DNA from: Rhodopseudomonas sp. BAL398
GTDB lineage: Bacteria > Pseudomonadota > Alphaproteobacteria > Rhizobiales > Xanthobacteraceae
Direction of reading: 5' to 3'
Assembly (NCBI RefSeq): GCF_033001325.1
Contig: NZ_CP133111.1
Location: forward strand, 3,612,501-3,676,500
DNA length: 64,000 bases
Shown piece by piece: positions 46,301 through 54,175 of the stretch (its first letter is position 1; the number at the start of each line of letters is the position of its first letter). Made by a program: the position numbers and the translations under genes. The notes below the pieces were generated by a model that worked only from the letters and a program-made list of their open reading frames with translations, searched no databases and was not told the origin of the DNA.

Positions 46301-47108
46301 GGCGACCGAGCTCCCGATGAATTTTACGAACGATGCTGTCGAACTCGGGTGACTCGATCATTTCCGGCCCGCGCTCAGCCGGCAGATCGATGTCGATGAT
46401 GGATCGGATTTGGCTGGGCCGGGCGCTCATGACCACAACGCGATCGGAAAGGAAGACGGCTTCCGCAATGGAATGCGTGACAAAGAGCACCGACTTGCGC
46501 GCCACGGTGCGGATCCTCTGCAACTCGATATTGAGGGTTTCGCGTGTGATCGCGTCGACCGCGCCGAACGGCTCGTCCATCAGCAGAAGTTCGGGGTCGT
46601 GGATCAGCGAACGGGCGATCGCAGCTCGCTGCTGCATACCGCCCGAGAGTTCGCGCGGATAGGCGTCGCCGAAATTGCCCAGCCCGACCAACTCCAGCAA
46701 TTGGGCTGATCGTGGCCGATAAACGCTCTTGGGAACGCGCAAGACCTGCGCTGGCATCTCGACATTCTGCCGGATGGTCAGCCACGGAAACAGAACGGCA
46801 TCCTGGAAGACCATTCCGAACTCCTCGGCTCGGATCGGACGATCCTCACCTCGCACAAGCACATGCCCGGTCGTCGGCTTTAGTAGGCCGCCGGTGACAT
46901 GCAGAAGAGTCGACTTGCCGCACCCCGAGGGGCCTATCAGCGAAACGAACTCTTGCTCCGCGAGCTCAAGATTGACTTCACCGATTGCCAGCACGTTTCC
47001 GCCCCGACGCGTCGCGTAGGTCTTCGAGACGCCCTTCACCGAAATGAGCGGCTCGCGGCCGGGCGATGCCTGGATCGCCACACAGCTGGCAGTATTGCCG
47101 ACGTTCAT
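46290..47108 (-). CDS. NitT/Tau-type ABC transporter ATPase (set 1)
   Basis: A 272-residue ABC ATPase of the SsuB/TauB class. Walker A GPSGCGKST, Q-loop GMVFQDAVLFPW, signature LSGGMQQRAAIARSL, Walker B LLLMDEPFGAVD and the switch His in VTHSIAEA are all intact. ATG at 47108 with GGGAG upstream is chosen; it shares ATGA with the stop of a 53-codon upstream frame. The promoter with iteron array A lies about 280 bases upstream. Confidence 0.93.
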   Translation of the reverse strand: MNVGNTASCVAIQASPGREPLISVKGVSKTYATRRGGNVLAIGEVNLELAEQEFVSLIGPSGCGKSTLLHVTGGLLKPTTGHVLVRGEDRPIRAEEFGMVFQDAVLFPWLTIRQNVEMPAQVLRVPKSVYRPRSAQLLELVGLGNFGDAYPRELSGGMQQRAAIARSLIHDPELLLMDEPFGAVDAITRETLNIELQRIRTVARKSVLFVTHSIAEAVFLSDRVVVMSARPSQIRSIIDIDLPAERGPEMIESPEFDSIVRKIHRELGRHVH

Positions 47109-47266
47109 CTGGACGCTCCCGTCGATCGCGGCGCGCGCTGGCCGATCGCCGCCGTCGAGGCCGCCACCTTGTCGCTTAGCTGGGCAGGCCGATGGAAGAG
47201 CAGCCAGTCGGCAGGGCAGCCGGCAGGAGGGGGACCGGAGCAGGAGATTCCTGTAATTCTGCGCAT
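47105..47266 (-). CDS. Small ORF coupled to the ABC ATPase gene (53 aa)
   Basis: An ATG at 47266 follows a perfect AAGGAG at 9 bases. The frame of 53 codons begins MRRITGIS and ends with TGA overlapping the ATPase ATG (ATGA). This arrangement, a strong ribosome site and stop-start overlap, is what a real leader gene shows. The product has two cysteines, is proline-rich near the start (SGPPPAG) and contains DWLLFHRP; no family is recognised. It lies inside the long leader downstream of iteron array A. It could be a small partner protein or a coupling peptide. Confidence 0.45.
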   Translation of the reverse strand: MRRITGISCSGPPPAGCPADWLLFHRPAQLSDKVAASTAAIGQRAPRSTGASR

Positions 47267-47384
47267 CGTGAACTACTCCTTCGAGCCGACGGACGGCAAT
47301 CGGCGGCCGGGCACATCCCGACGCATCGGCCTGCGGACGCAGGGATTGTCCGCGGCAAGACGTTTCCGCCATTATTCTAAGAAC

Positions 47385-47453
47385 ACGATATTTTGACATT
47401 CACTCGCATGCAAGCATAAAACTCGTTCGCAAGTGCAAAACTTGTAAGCAAGC
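47385..47453 (-). promoter_or_regulatory. Iteron array A: three 19-bp operator units with -35/-10 promoter
   Basis: Three palindromic units lie at exactly 19-bp steps: ACTCGCATGCAAGC (47402), ACTCGTTCGCAAGT (47421) and ACTTGTAAGCAAGC (47440), consensus ACTYG-N4-CAAGY. On the minus strand TTGCAT (47408-47413, inside the proximal unit) is 17 bp from TATCGT (47385-47390), a sigma-70-type promoter reading to the ABC operon. The same geometry occurs at arrays B, C and D. The MarR/NicR-type protein at 58057 is the best candidate ligand-responsive binder. Confidence 0.75.
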
Positions 47454-48198
47454 GGATCGAGAAGCAAAGAATGCCGCGGCGCCGTGCGCTTACCGAAACC
47501 AAAAATGGCGCGAGGTCGGCGTCGGAGCCCAGATCCTTCGGGATCTGAAGATCACGTCGATCCGTCACCTCACGTCCTCGACGCATCACTTCATGGACCG
47601 GCAGGCTTTGGCATCGAGATCACCCGAAACGAAGCGCTCTCATCCAGCCAGCGGCGATTCGAAAGCCCATTGATTGCGTCACGCACGTCAGGCATCCGGC
47701 GAAGTCTACAAATCCATCTCTGGACCCCGGACTGGCTGGGGCACAGACGTCGGTGTGGAAGCCCCCGTTCCCCGGCCGAATTGCAAATCGGCCTCGATCT
47801 GCTCGCGTTGAGGCAATCCTCCGCTCACGACGACCCAGCGAGCGGGCCTGAACTTCAAGAGCTTCTGCCACTGCTCTCGCGGCATTCCGCTGGCTGGCGC
47901 GTGGTAACGAGAAGCTTAAACCTCACGACGCTCACGTCCTTCTGGCGGCGATCGACAGGGGTTATGGACGCCTTCAGGCGGCCGTCCACGCTATCCTTGA
48001 GAAGCCGCTGCTGCTGAGAGAGATCGAAATCCCTTTTCCTATTCTCACTGATTCTCCATGGACGCATTCCGGGCTTGCGGGCAAATCCCGGCCGCGTCCT
48101 CGGTCTCATGTCCCAGGAGCCTCCGCAGCAGCTGGACCACTTCGGGATTTCGCGTCAGCCGCGCGCACGCACGCACGTGAATGATGTCGGCTGCTAGA
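47454..48198. other. Intergenic region between array A and the acyl-CoA dehydrogenase gene
   Basis: The 745 bp lie behind the acyl-CoA dehydrogenase gene, which ends at 48199. A plus-strand stretch around 47870-48060 translates without stops into a helix-like sequence (for example HDAHVLLAAIDRGYGRLQAAVH) but has no start, no family and no ribosome site. It may be degraded coding DNA; no gene is called. Confidence 0.45.
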
Positions 48199-49371
48199 TC
48201 AAAGCCCCAGCACGGCCTTGGCGATGATGTTGCGCTGGATTTCGTTCGACCCGCCATAGATCGACACCTTGCGGTAGTTGAAATAGGCCGACGCTATCGG
48301 GGAGGCCCAATCGGCCTCGTCGTCCGGCAGGAAGGGTAGCGCGAACGGGCCCGTTACTTCGAGCAGCAGTTCGGTGAGTGTCTGCTGAATTTCCGAACCC
48401 TTGATCTTGAGAATCGAGGACGCCGGATCCGGCTTGCCCTTGCCACGCTTGCCCTCCGCGGCAACGACGCGCATCTGCGTCAGTTCGAGCGCCTTCAACT
48501 CGATCTCGGTGGCGGCCAGCTTCTGGCGGAATTGCGGATCCTCGATCAACGGACGACCACCGGAGATGGTCTGCAAAGCCAGCTCCTTGATGCGGGCTAC
48601 CCGCGCCAAGGAAATGCCGACACGTGCAATATTGACGCGTTCAAGACCAAGCAGGAGCTTGGCGTAGTCCCAGCCCTTGTTTTCCTCTCCGACGAGGTTC
48701 TCCACCGGGACCGCGACATCGTCGAAGAAGACCTCGTTGATCTCGACCCCACCATCGATCATCCGAATGGGCCGGCAGGTGATGCCCTTCGATTTCATGT
48801 CGATCAGGATGAAGGAGATGCCGGCCTGCTTCTTTGCAGCCGGATCGGTGCGGCAAAGGCAGAAGATCCAGTCCGCATGCTGCGCGAGGGTGGTCCAGGC
48901 CTTCTGGCCGTTGACAATATAGGCGTCACCCACCCTTTTTGCCGTTGTCTTAAGTGAGGCGAGGTCCGAGCCGGCGCCCGGCTCGGAGAAGCCCTGGCAC
49001 CACCAATCGTCCATGTTGGCGATACGCGGCAAGAAACGCTTCTGCTGCTGCTCGTTGCCAAAGGTGTAGATCACCGGGCCAACCATGTTGGCGCCGAACG
49101 GCAGCGGCGACGGCGCAGGATGTTTTTGCAGCTCCTCTAGAAAGATGTACTGTTTCGACGCTCCCCAGCCGGTGCCGCCATGCTCTACTGGCCAATGCGG
49201 CACGCTCCAGCCCTTCCTGTTGAGGGTGCGTTGCCAGGCCACCAATTCGTCCTTGGTGATGTGCCGCGTTTCCACCAGCTTACGGCGCACCACCGGATCC
49301 ACATTATCCCGAAGGAATGCACGTACTTCATCGCGGAACGCGAGTTCCTCCGGGGTAAAGTTCAGGTCCAT
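48199..49371 (-). CDS. Acyl-CoA dehydrogenase (PimC-like)
   Basis: A 390-residue flavin acyl-CoA dehydrogenase. It has the N-terminal helical domain (MDLNFTPEELAFRDEVRAFL), the FAD/substrate-binding loop WWCQGFSEPGAGSDLASLKTTA, and the C-terminal helical domain closing YGGSNEIQRNIIAKAVLGL. The start MDLNFTPEE and overall pattern resemble PimC, the large subunit of pimeloyl-CoA dehydrogenase in R. palustris, but no PimD-like partner is near. It follows the set 2 permease gene by 124 bases and should be transcribed from array B. Confidence 0.88.
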   Translation of the reverse strand: MDLNFTPEELAFRDEVRAFLRDNVDPVVRRKLVETRHITKDELVAWQRTLNRKGWSVPHWPVEHGGTGWGASKQYIFLEELQKHPAPSPLPFGANMVGPVIYTFGNEQQQKRFLPRIANMDDWWCQGFSEPGAGSDLASLKTTAKRVGDAYIVNGQKAWTTLAQHADWIFCLCRTDPAAKKQAGISFILIDMKSKGITCRPIRMIDGGVEINEVFFDDVAVPVENLVGEENKGWDYAKLLLGLERVNIARVGISLARVARIKELALQTISGGRPLIEDPQFRQKLAATEIELKALELTQMRVVAAEGKRGKGKPDPASSILKIKGSEIQQTLTELLLEVTGPFALPFLPDDEADWASPIASAYFNYRKVSIYGGSNEIQRNIIAKAVLGL

Positions 49372-49495
49372 CGCTAAAACGATCTCCAATATGGCGTGAA
49401 CGGATTGCGGCGTCGGGCAACAGGACATTCGTCCTGTCGCCACGCAACGGCGACAGGACGATGAGTTGCAGATGTGGTCGGGGGACGAGGCTCGC

Positions 49496-50290
49496 CTAGT
49501 GCGGCATCACCGCCGCCGGCTCCCGCCTGATCCAGAAGATGTATCGCCTGCCCGCAAAGCGTGTGATGCCGTGCAAGGTCATGCCGATCGCGGACAGGAT
49601 GATCAGGATGGCGAATACGCCGGCCATATCCAGATTGAAATTGTAGCTCATGATCAGGTAACCGAGACCGGCCTGCGCGCCGACAAACTCGCCAACGATG
49701 GTTCCGATCACTGCCAGCACAGACGCGATTTCAAGGCCGGCAAAGATCAGCACGAGCGCGGAAGGTATGCGTAGACGCAGCAGGGTCTGTAGGGGCGTGG
49801 CCCCGTAGGCCTTCATCATGTCCAACTGGTCGCGATCCGTGGAATGAAACCCGGAGATCACGCTCACCAAGATTGGGAAGAAGCAGATCAATGCGGTGAT
49901 TACGATCTTCGACGTCAGCCCATATCCGAACCAGATGACGAGAAGCGGCGCAACCGCCACCTTGGGCACCGTCTGCAGGGCGACGAGATATGGATAGACC
50001 AATCTTTCCACCGTCGGCACCAATGACACCAGCGCGCCGACCACGAGCCCGGAGATGATTCCCACGAAGAATCCGATCAGTATCTCGCTCAAGGTAACCC
50101 CGAGATGCGGCCAGATCGCGCCTTCGGCGAACATGCGATACAGCCGAATGACGACGCCGCTCGGCGCCGGCAGCACCAGCGGGGAGACTTCAAAAATGCG
50201 ACAGACGCCTTCCCAGATCGCCAGCAGGACAATGGCGAGGCCCGTGACTTGGAGGTTTTGCAGAAGTTTCGCCACCCGCGCGTTTTTCAT
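49496..50290 (-). CDS. NitT/Tau-type ABC transporter permease (set 2)
   Basis: A 264-residue permease of the SsuC/TauC type with six hydrophobic helices. The EAA loop reads DQLDMMKAYGATPLQTLLRLRIPSALVLIFAG. The ATG at 50290 overlaps the stop of the ATPase gene by 4 bases (ATGA). Only about a third of residues look shared with the set 1 permease, so the two sets are old paralogs and not a recent duplication. Confidence 0.92.
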   Translation of the reverse strand: MKNARVAKLLQNLQVTGLAIVLLAIWEGVCRIFEVSPLVLPAPSGVVIRLYRMFAEGAIWPHLGVTLSEILIGFFVGIISGLVVGALVSLVPTVERLVYPYLVALQTVPKVAVAPLLVIWFGYGLTSKIVITALICFFPILVSVISGFHSTDRDQLDMMKAYGATPLQTLLRLRIPSALVLIFAGLEIASVLAVIGTIVGEFVGAQAGLGYLIMSYNFNLDMAGVFAILIILSAIGMTLHGITRFAGRRYIFWIRREPAAVMPH

Positions 50291-51117
50291 AGCGCCGTCA
50301 CCATTGGTGCTTCCGAGCCAAATATCGTGCGGATCTGATCGCAGATTTCGCCGAACCGCTTGTTCGCCATCGTTTTCAGACTTCTCGGCCGCTCGATATC
50401 GACGTCGATGATTTCGGATATCCGCCCGGGCCGCGGCGACATGACGACGACCCGGTCGCCAAGCAAAACAGCCTCGGGAATGCTGTGCGTGATGAACAGA
50501 ACGGTTTTCTTTTGTTCGGAACACACCCGCATCAGTTCGACATTGAGGGATTCGCGAGTCATGGCATCGAGCGCGCCGAACGGTTCGTCCATGAGCAGGA
50601 CCTTCGGCTCGCGCATCAATGCGCGACAGATCGCGACACGTTGCTGCATCCCCCCCGACAATTCGAATGGATATTTTCTCACAAAGTCGGAGAGTCCCAT
50701 GAACGCCAGCAGGCCCTCTGCCCTGCGTCTGGTCGCCTCGGAACGATCTTTCTTGAGGTGAGGCGATAACAGCACGTTGTCGAGCACCGTGATCCAAGGC
50801 AAGAGAAGTGCTTGCTGGAAGACGATGCCGACATCGGAACGCGGACCTCGAAGGATTTCGCCGTCAAAATCGACGACCCCCGATGTAACAGACGTCAATC
50901 CCGCGAGAATACGCAGCAAGGTCGTCTTGCCGCATCCGCTCGGCCCGACTACGGAGATGAATTCGTCTTCCTTGATATCGAGATTGACTTTGGCCAGGGC
51001 CGTCACGACATCGCCGGAATGCGAGGCGAACTTCTTCTCGATGTTCTCGATCTTGATAAGTGCTCGACGTTGGTCCGGCGTCGAATGATCGGGCGCTCTG
51101 AGGGGCGAAAGCTGCAT
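50287..51117 (-). CDS. NitT/Tau-type ABC transporter ATPase (set 2)
   Basis: A 276-residue ABC ATPase. Walker A GPSGCGKTT, Q-loop GIVFQQALLLPW, signature LSGGMQQRVAICRAL, Walker B LLMDEPFGALD and switch His in ITHSIPEA are intact. It follows the set 2 binding-protein gene by 68 bases and overlaps the permease gene. Confidence 0.93.
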   Translation of the reverse strand: MQLSPLRAPDHSTPDQRRALIKIENIEKKFASHSGDVVTALAKVNLDIKEDEFISVVGPSGCGKTTLLRILAGLTSVTSGVVDFDGEILRGPRSDVGIVFQQALLLPWITVLDNVLLSPHLKKDRSEATRRRAEGLLAFMGLSDFVRKYPFELSGGMQQRVAICRALMREPKVLLMDEPFGALDAMTRESLNVELMRVCSEQKKTVLFITHSIPEAVLLGDRVVVMSPRPGRISEIIDVDIERPRSLKTMANKRFGEICDQIRTIFGSEAPMVTAL

Positions 51118-51185
51118 GAATGGATCTCGTTCACTAAAGGGCGACCCGTCATTGTTCTTCCGGGCCGGCGGTTATGAGCGGCAGG

Positions 51186-52265
51186 TCACTGTAGCGACTT
51201 GAGGTCAAAATCCTTTGCTTGCTTCACGATCTTCGCGTGATCGTAATTATTGATCTCATCCACGAATTCGCGTGTGAACATCCGTGACGCCGGAACCGGC
51301 TTGCTGATCTGTCCGCCCTGCAACAGAAAGTCACTGAGTTCACTCCAGCGGGATTCGATGAACTCCGCGCGCTTGTCCCCGAGTTGCTCATCGGTCCACC
51401 CGTCCAGGGTCGAGATCATCTTCAGGCCGCGCTCGAGCTTTTGCTCCGGCGTGCCTTCCGTCGGCTTGCTCTCGGGGTGAACCTTCCAGGTCAGCAATAC
51501 GCAAGCCGGGCGATTGGCCAGACAGAAGTCGAGGCCCTTTGCCAGGGCGCGGCCGAAGCCGATCAGGAGTTTCGGCTGTTTCTTGATCGTATCCCTCGTG
51601 GCCAGCAATGATACATCCGGCAGCAGGGCGAGCTTCTTGTCGATCGGCAACTGACGGACCGGTGTCCCCGCAATCGCGAAGGTGACATTCGCGGTCTCCC
51701 AGAACACGATGGCGTCCACCACCTTCTGCTTGATCGCGGCCATCGCCTGGGCGCCCGCCCCGATCGGCACGAAGGTCACGTCGCGGTCGGGATCGAGACC
51801 GGCCTCACGCAGATAGGCCTTCCCGTAGTTCATGCCGGCGCTTCCGAGCGCGGTGACGCCGATCCGCTTCCCCTTGAGTTCGGCCACGGCATGGATTGCG
51901 CTGTTCGCGGGCACCGAGATCGACCAGATATTGCGATATTCGACGCTGGAAAAGTACTGCAGATCGAGCGACGCGGCTGCGCCCTCCTGCATGGCGATGA
52001 CAGCCTGGGCCGGGCTGGCCCATCCGATAAGCGCGTTGCCGCTGGCTACCTGGATGGCGACCTCGTTGGAGCCCGCGACCAGAAGGTAGGTGACGTCGAT
52101 TCCTTCCTGATCGAGATAGCCCAGATACTTGGCTGCTAGGAATGGAGCGATCGCCTCATTGGCGTTTCGCTGCGGCAGCAGAACATTAATTTTGTCTGCT
52201 GCAACGGCGTTTCCCGCCACCAACGTCGTCGAGATGGCGAGCAAGAGCGTGAAAACCTTGTTCAT
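51186..52265 (-). CDS. NitT/Tau-type ABC transporter substrate-binding protein (set 2)
   Basis: A 359-residue binding protein. The ATG at 52265 follows GGGGGAGG and opens a signal peptide (MNKVFTLLLAISTTLVAGNAVAAD). The SsuA/ThiY-like fold shows in AAKYLGYLDQEGIDVTYLL, the hinge IGWASPAQAVIAMQEG and GKRIGVTALGSAGMNYGKAYLREAGLDP. It is the first gene of the array B operon (binding protein, ATPase, permease, acyl-CoA dehydrogenase). The ligand is unknown. Confidence 0.92.
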   Translation of the reverse strand: MNKVFTLLLAISTTLVAGNAVAADKINVLLPQRNANEAIAPFLAAKYLGYLDQEGIDVTYLLVAGSNEVAIQVASGNALIGWASPAQAVIAMQEGAAASLDLQYFSSVEYRNIWSISVPANSAIHAVAELKGKRIGVTALGSAGMNYGKAYLREAGLDPDRDVTFVPIGAGAQAMAAIKQKVVDAIVFWETANVTFAIAGTPVRQLPIDKKLALLPDVSLLATRDTIKKQPKLLIGFGRALAKGLDFCLANRPACVLLTWKVHPESKPTEGTPEQKLERGLKMISTLDGWTDEQLGDKRAEFIESRWSELSDFLLQGGQISKPVPASRMFTREFVDEINNYDHAKIVKQAKDFDLKSLQ

Positions 52266-52303
52266 CGTCGGCCTCCCCCAGTCACTATTTAATGATATCT
52301 CGC

Positions 52304-52353
52304 AGGCTAGTTGGATTATCACTCGTCTACAAGCTATATGTTTGTACACGAGC
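52304..52353 (-). promoter_or_regulatory. Iteron array B: two clear and one degenerate 19-bp unit with promoter
   Basis: Units at 52321 (ACTCGTCTACAAGC) and 52340 (GTTTGTACACGAGC) are 19 bp apart; a decayed third (AGCTTTGATCAAAT) follows at 52359. On the minus strand TTGTAG (52327-52332) is 17 bp from TAGCCT (52304-52309), in the same register as in the other arrays. The predicted start lies about 30 bases before the set 2 binding-protein gene. Confidence 0.7.
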
Positions 52354-52469
52354 GATGAAGCTTTGATCAAATCGACGCAATATTTGGGCAAAGATTGCAT
52401 CTAGCGTGCATTCACCGGCTCGCCTCACCCAGACGAGCCGGCACGAAAAGCCTCGACCGCAGGAATGGG

Positions 52470-52970
52470 TCAGCTAACCGTCGTCACGCGATTGATCGAC
52501 GCGAAGGAGGCGCCTTCTCTTGCAAGACGCCCAAGTAGCGTGGTCGGCTTCAGCGCCGGTTCGGCGAAGCTCTGCGCGTAGAATTCAAGCCGCTCGACAA
52601 TCGTCTTCAGAACTTGGTCCGCATAGAATATCGGTCCGCCGCGATGGGTCGCCATCCATAGCCATTCAGCCAGATCACATCGATATCGCACCGGGGGAGC
52701 CGCAATGTTCGCTTCGAGCGATACGTGCACCTTCGTTAATCGCGTAGCGCTGTGCCTTGGATTGGTCGTCGGAATGCAGCTTCAAGAAGCACTCGCGCTC
52801 TTTCTTCAACGCTTCCTCAAACGGCATGTCGAGCGACCAGCTCACGGCCTTTGCGCAAGCCAGCGGCGCAATCAACCCTGGCGACTTCCGGGTGGCTGCT
52901 GCCGCAGCCGCCGTGAAGAGCGTACGATCGGCTCTGTCGCTCGGGCTCGCTCGAAGGCAACACATTCCCC
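52470..52970 (-). pseudogene. Decayed fadB-type enoyl-CoA hydratase/3-hydroxyacyl-CoA dehydrogenase
   Basis: Three reading frames must be joined to follow the homology. First frame: SPGLIAPLACAKAV, MPFEEALKKERECFLKL, DDQSKAQRYA, then directly INEGARI. Second: DIDVIWLNGYG. Third: THRGGPIFYADQV to the stop (GRLAREGASFASIN). The hydratase start and the whole NAD-binding dehydrogenase domain are missing: the text jumps from the end of the hydratase part to the C-terminal helical domain. It follows the thiolase gene immediately, so it was the third gene of the ligase-thiolase operon. Confidence 0.85.
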
Positions 52971-52975
52971 TCTGT

Positions 52976-54160
52976 TCAGTCGATGATCTCGAACAGGCTG
53001 GCGGCGCCCATGCCACCTCCGACGCACATCGTGGCGACGCCGTACTTGGCCTTCCGGCGGCGTCCTTCAATCAACAGATGCCCTGCCAGGCGCGCACCGC
53101 TCATGCCATAAGGATGCCCCATGGAAATCGCGCCGCCATTGACATTCAGCTTGCGCGGATCGATCCCCAGCTTGTCCCTGCAATACAGGACCTGGACCGC
53201 AAAGGCTTCGTTCAGCTCCCACAGATCTATGTCGTCGACGCGCAGACCATGACGTTCGAGCAGGCGCGGCACTGCGTAGACCGGACCGATCCCCATCTCG
53301 TCGGGCTCACAGCCGGCAGAGACAAAGCCGCGAAAGATGCCGAGCGGCTTCAGGCCACGCTTCGCCGCTTCCTTGTCGCTCATGATCACCATAGCGCTGG
53401 CGCCGTCCGACAACTGGCTCGCATTGCCCGCCGTGATACTTCCGCCCTCGCGCACGGGCTTCAGCTTGGCGAGCCCTTCTTGCGTGGTGTCGGGGCGAGG
53501 CCCCTCGTCCTGGACAAGCTCGACGTCCTTCAGGCTTGTTTCCTTCGTCTGTTTGTCGGTGATCGACATGGAGGTCGATAGCGGCACGATCTCCTCGTCG
53601 AACTTTCCGCTCTCCCGAGCCGACGCCGTCCGCATCTGGCTATCGAAGGAATATTCGTCCTGCAGCTCACGCGAGATCCCGTAGCGTTTTGCGACGACCT
53701 CGGCGGTGTCGAGCATCGGCATATAGACGTCTGGCTTCATCGCCATCAGCACGGGATCGACGGCACGATACGTATTGGCATGTTCATTCTGCACCAGGCT
53801 GATCGATTGGCCGCCGCCACCGACGGCGATTCCTACGCCATCGTGAATCACCGACCGAGCCGCGATGGCGATCGCCTGCAGTCCAGATGCGCACAGGCGG
53901 TCGACCGTCGTACCCGACACCGAAGCCGGGAGGCCCGCGCGCAGCAACGCCTTGCGGGCGATATTTCCGCCAGTCGTCCCTTGTTGCATCGCCGCGCCCA
54001 TCACGACATCTTCGACGTCGTTGGGATCCACGGCCGCGCGCGCGACGGCCGCCTTGATGGCTTCACCCAACAGCGTGGCGCCGTCCGTATTGTTAAGGGC
54101 ACCGCGATAGGCTTTTCCGATCGGTGTGCGCGCGGTCGAAACGATAACAGCGTCAATCAT
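52976..54160 (-). CDS. Acetyl-CoA acetyltransferase / 3-ketoacyl-CoA thiolase
   Basis: A 394-residue thiolase. The nucleophile C90 is in TTVDRLCASGLQA, the general-base His in NVNGGAISMGHPYGMSG, and the second catalytic Cys in ATMCVGGGMGAA. It should cleave a 3-ketoacyl-CoA to release acetyl-CoA in the cytoplasm. It starts 15 bases after the ligase gene and is close to PimB-type thiolases of the pimelate operon by context. Confidence 0.92.
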   Translation of the reverse strand: MIDAVIVSTARTPIGKAYRGALNNTDGATLLGEAIKAAVARAAVDPNDVEDVVMGAAMQQGTTGGNIARKALLRAGLPASVSGTTVDRLCASGLQAIAIAARSVIHDGVGIAVGGGGQSISLVQNEHANTYRAVDPVLMAMKPDVYMPMLDTAEVVAKRYGISRELQDEYSFDSQMRTASARESGKFDEEIVPLSTSMSITDKQTKETSLKDVELVQDEGPRPDTTQEGLAKLKPVREGGSITAGNASQLSDGASAMVIMSDKEAAKRGLKPLGIFRGFVSAGCEPDEMGIGPVYAVPRLLERHGLRVDDIDLWELNEAFAVQVLYCRDKLGIDPRKLNVNGGAISMGHPYGMSGARLAGHLLIEGRRRKAKYGVATMCVGGGMGAASLFEIID

Positions 54161-54175
54161 TCCATGGTTTCCAAT

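Noticed and set aside
47402-47453. Regular short repeats that might be a CRISPR array or a replication-origin iteron set
   Set aside because: Units are 14 bp with 5-bp gaps, too short for CRISPR. Four such arrays lie in front of catabolic operons with promoter elements in fixed register and no replication gene is near, so operators are the better reading.
48045-48198. Minus-strand frame with LTRNPEVVQLLRRLLGHETEDA, superficially like the end of a tyrosine recombinase
   Set aside because: Only about 20 residues look similar, the catalytic Arg-His-Arg-Tyr residues are not seen, and there is no upstream part. It is not enough to call an integrase remnant.
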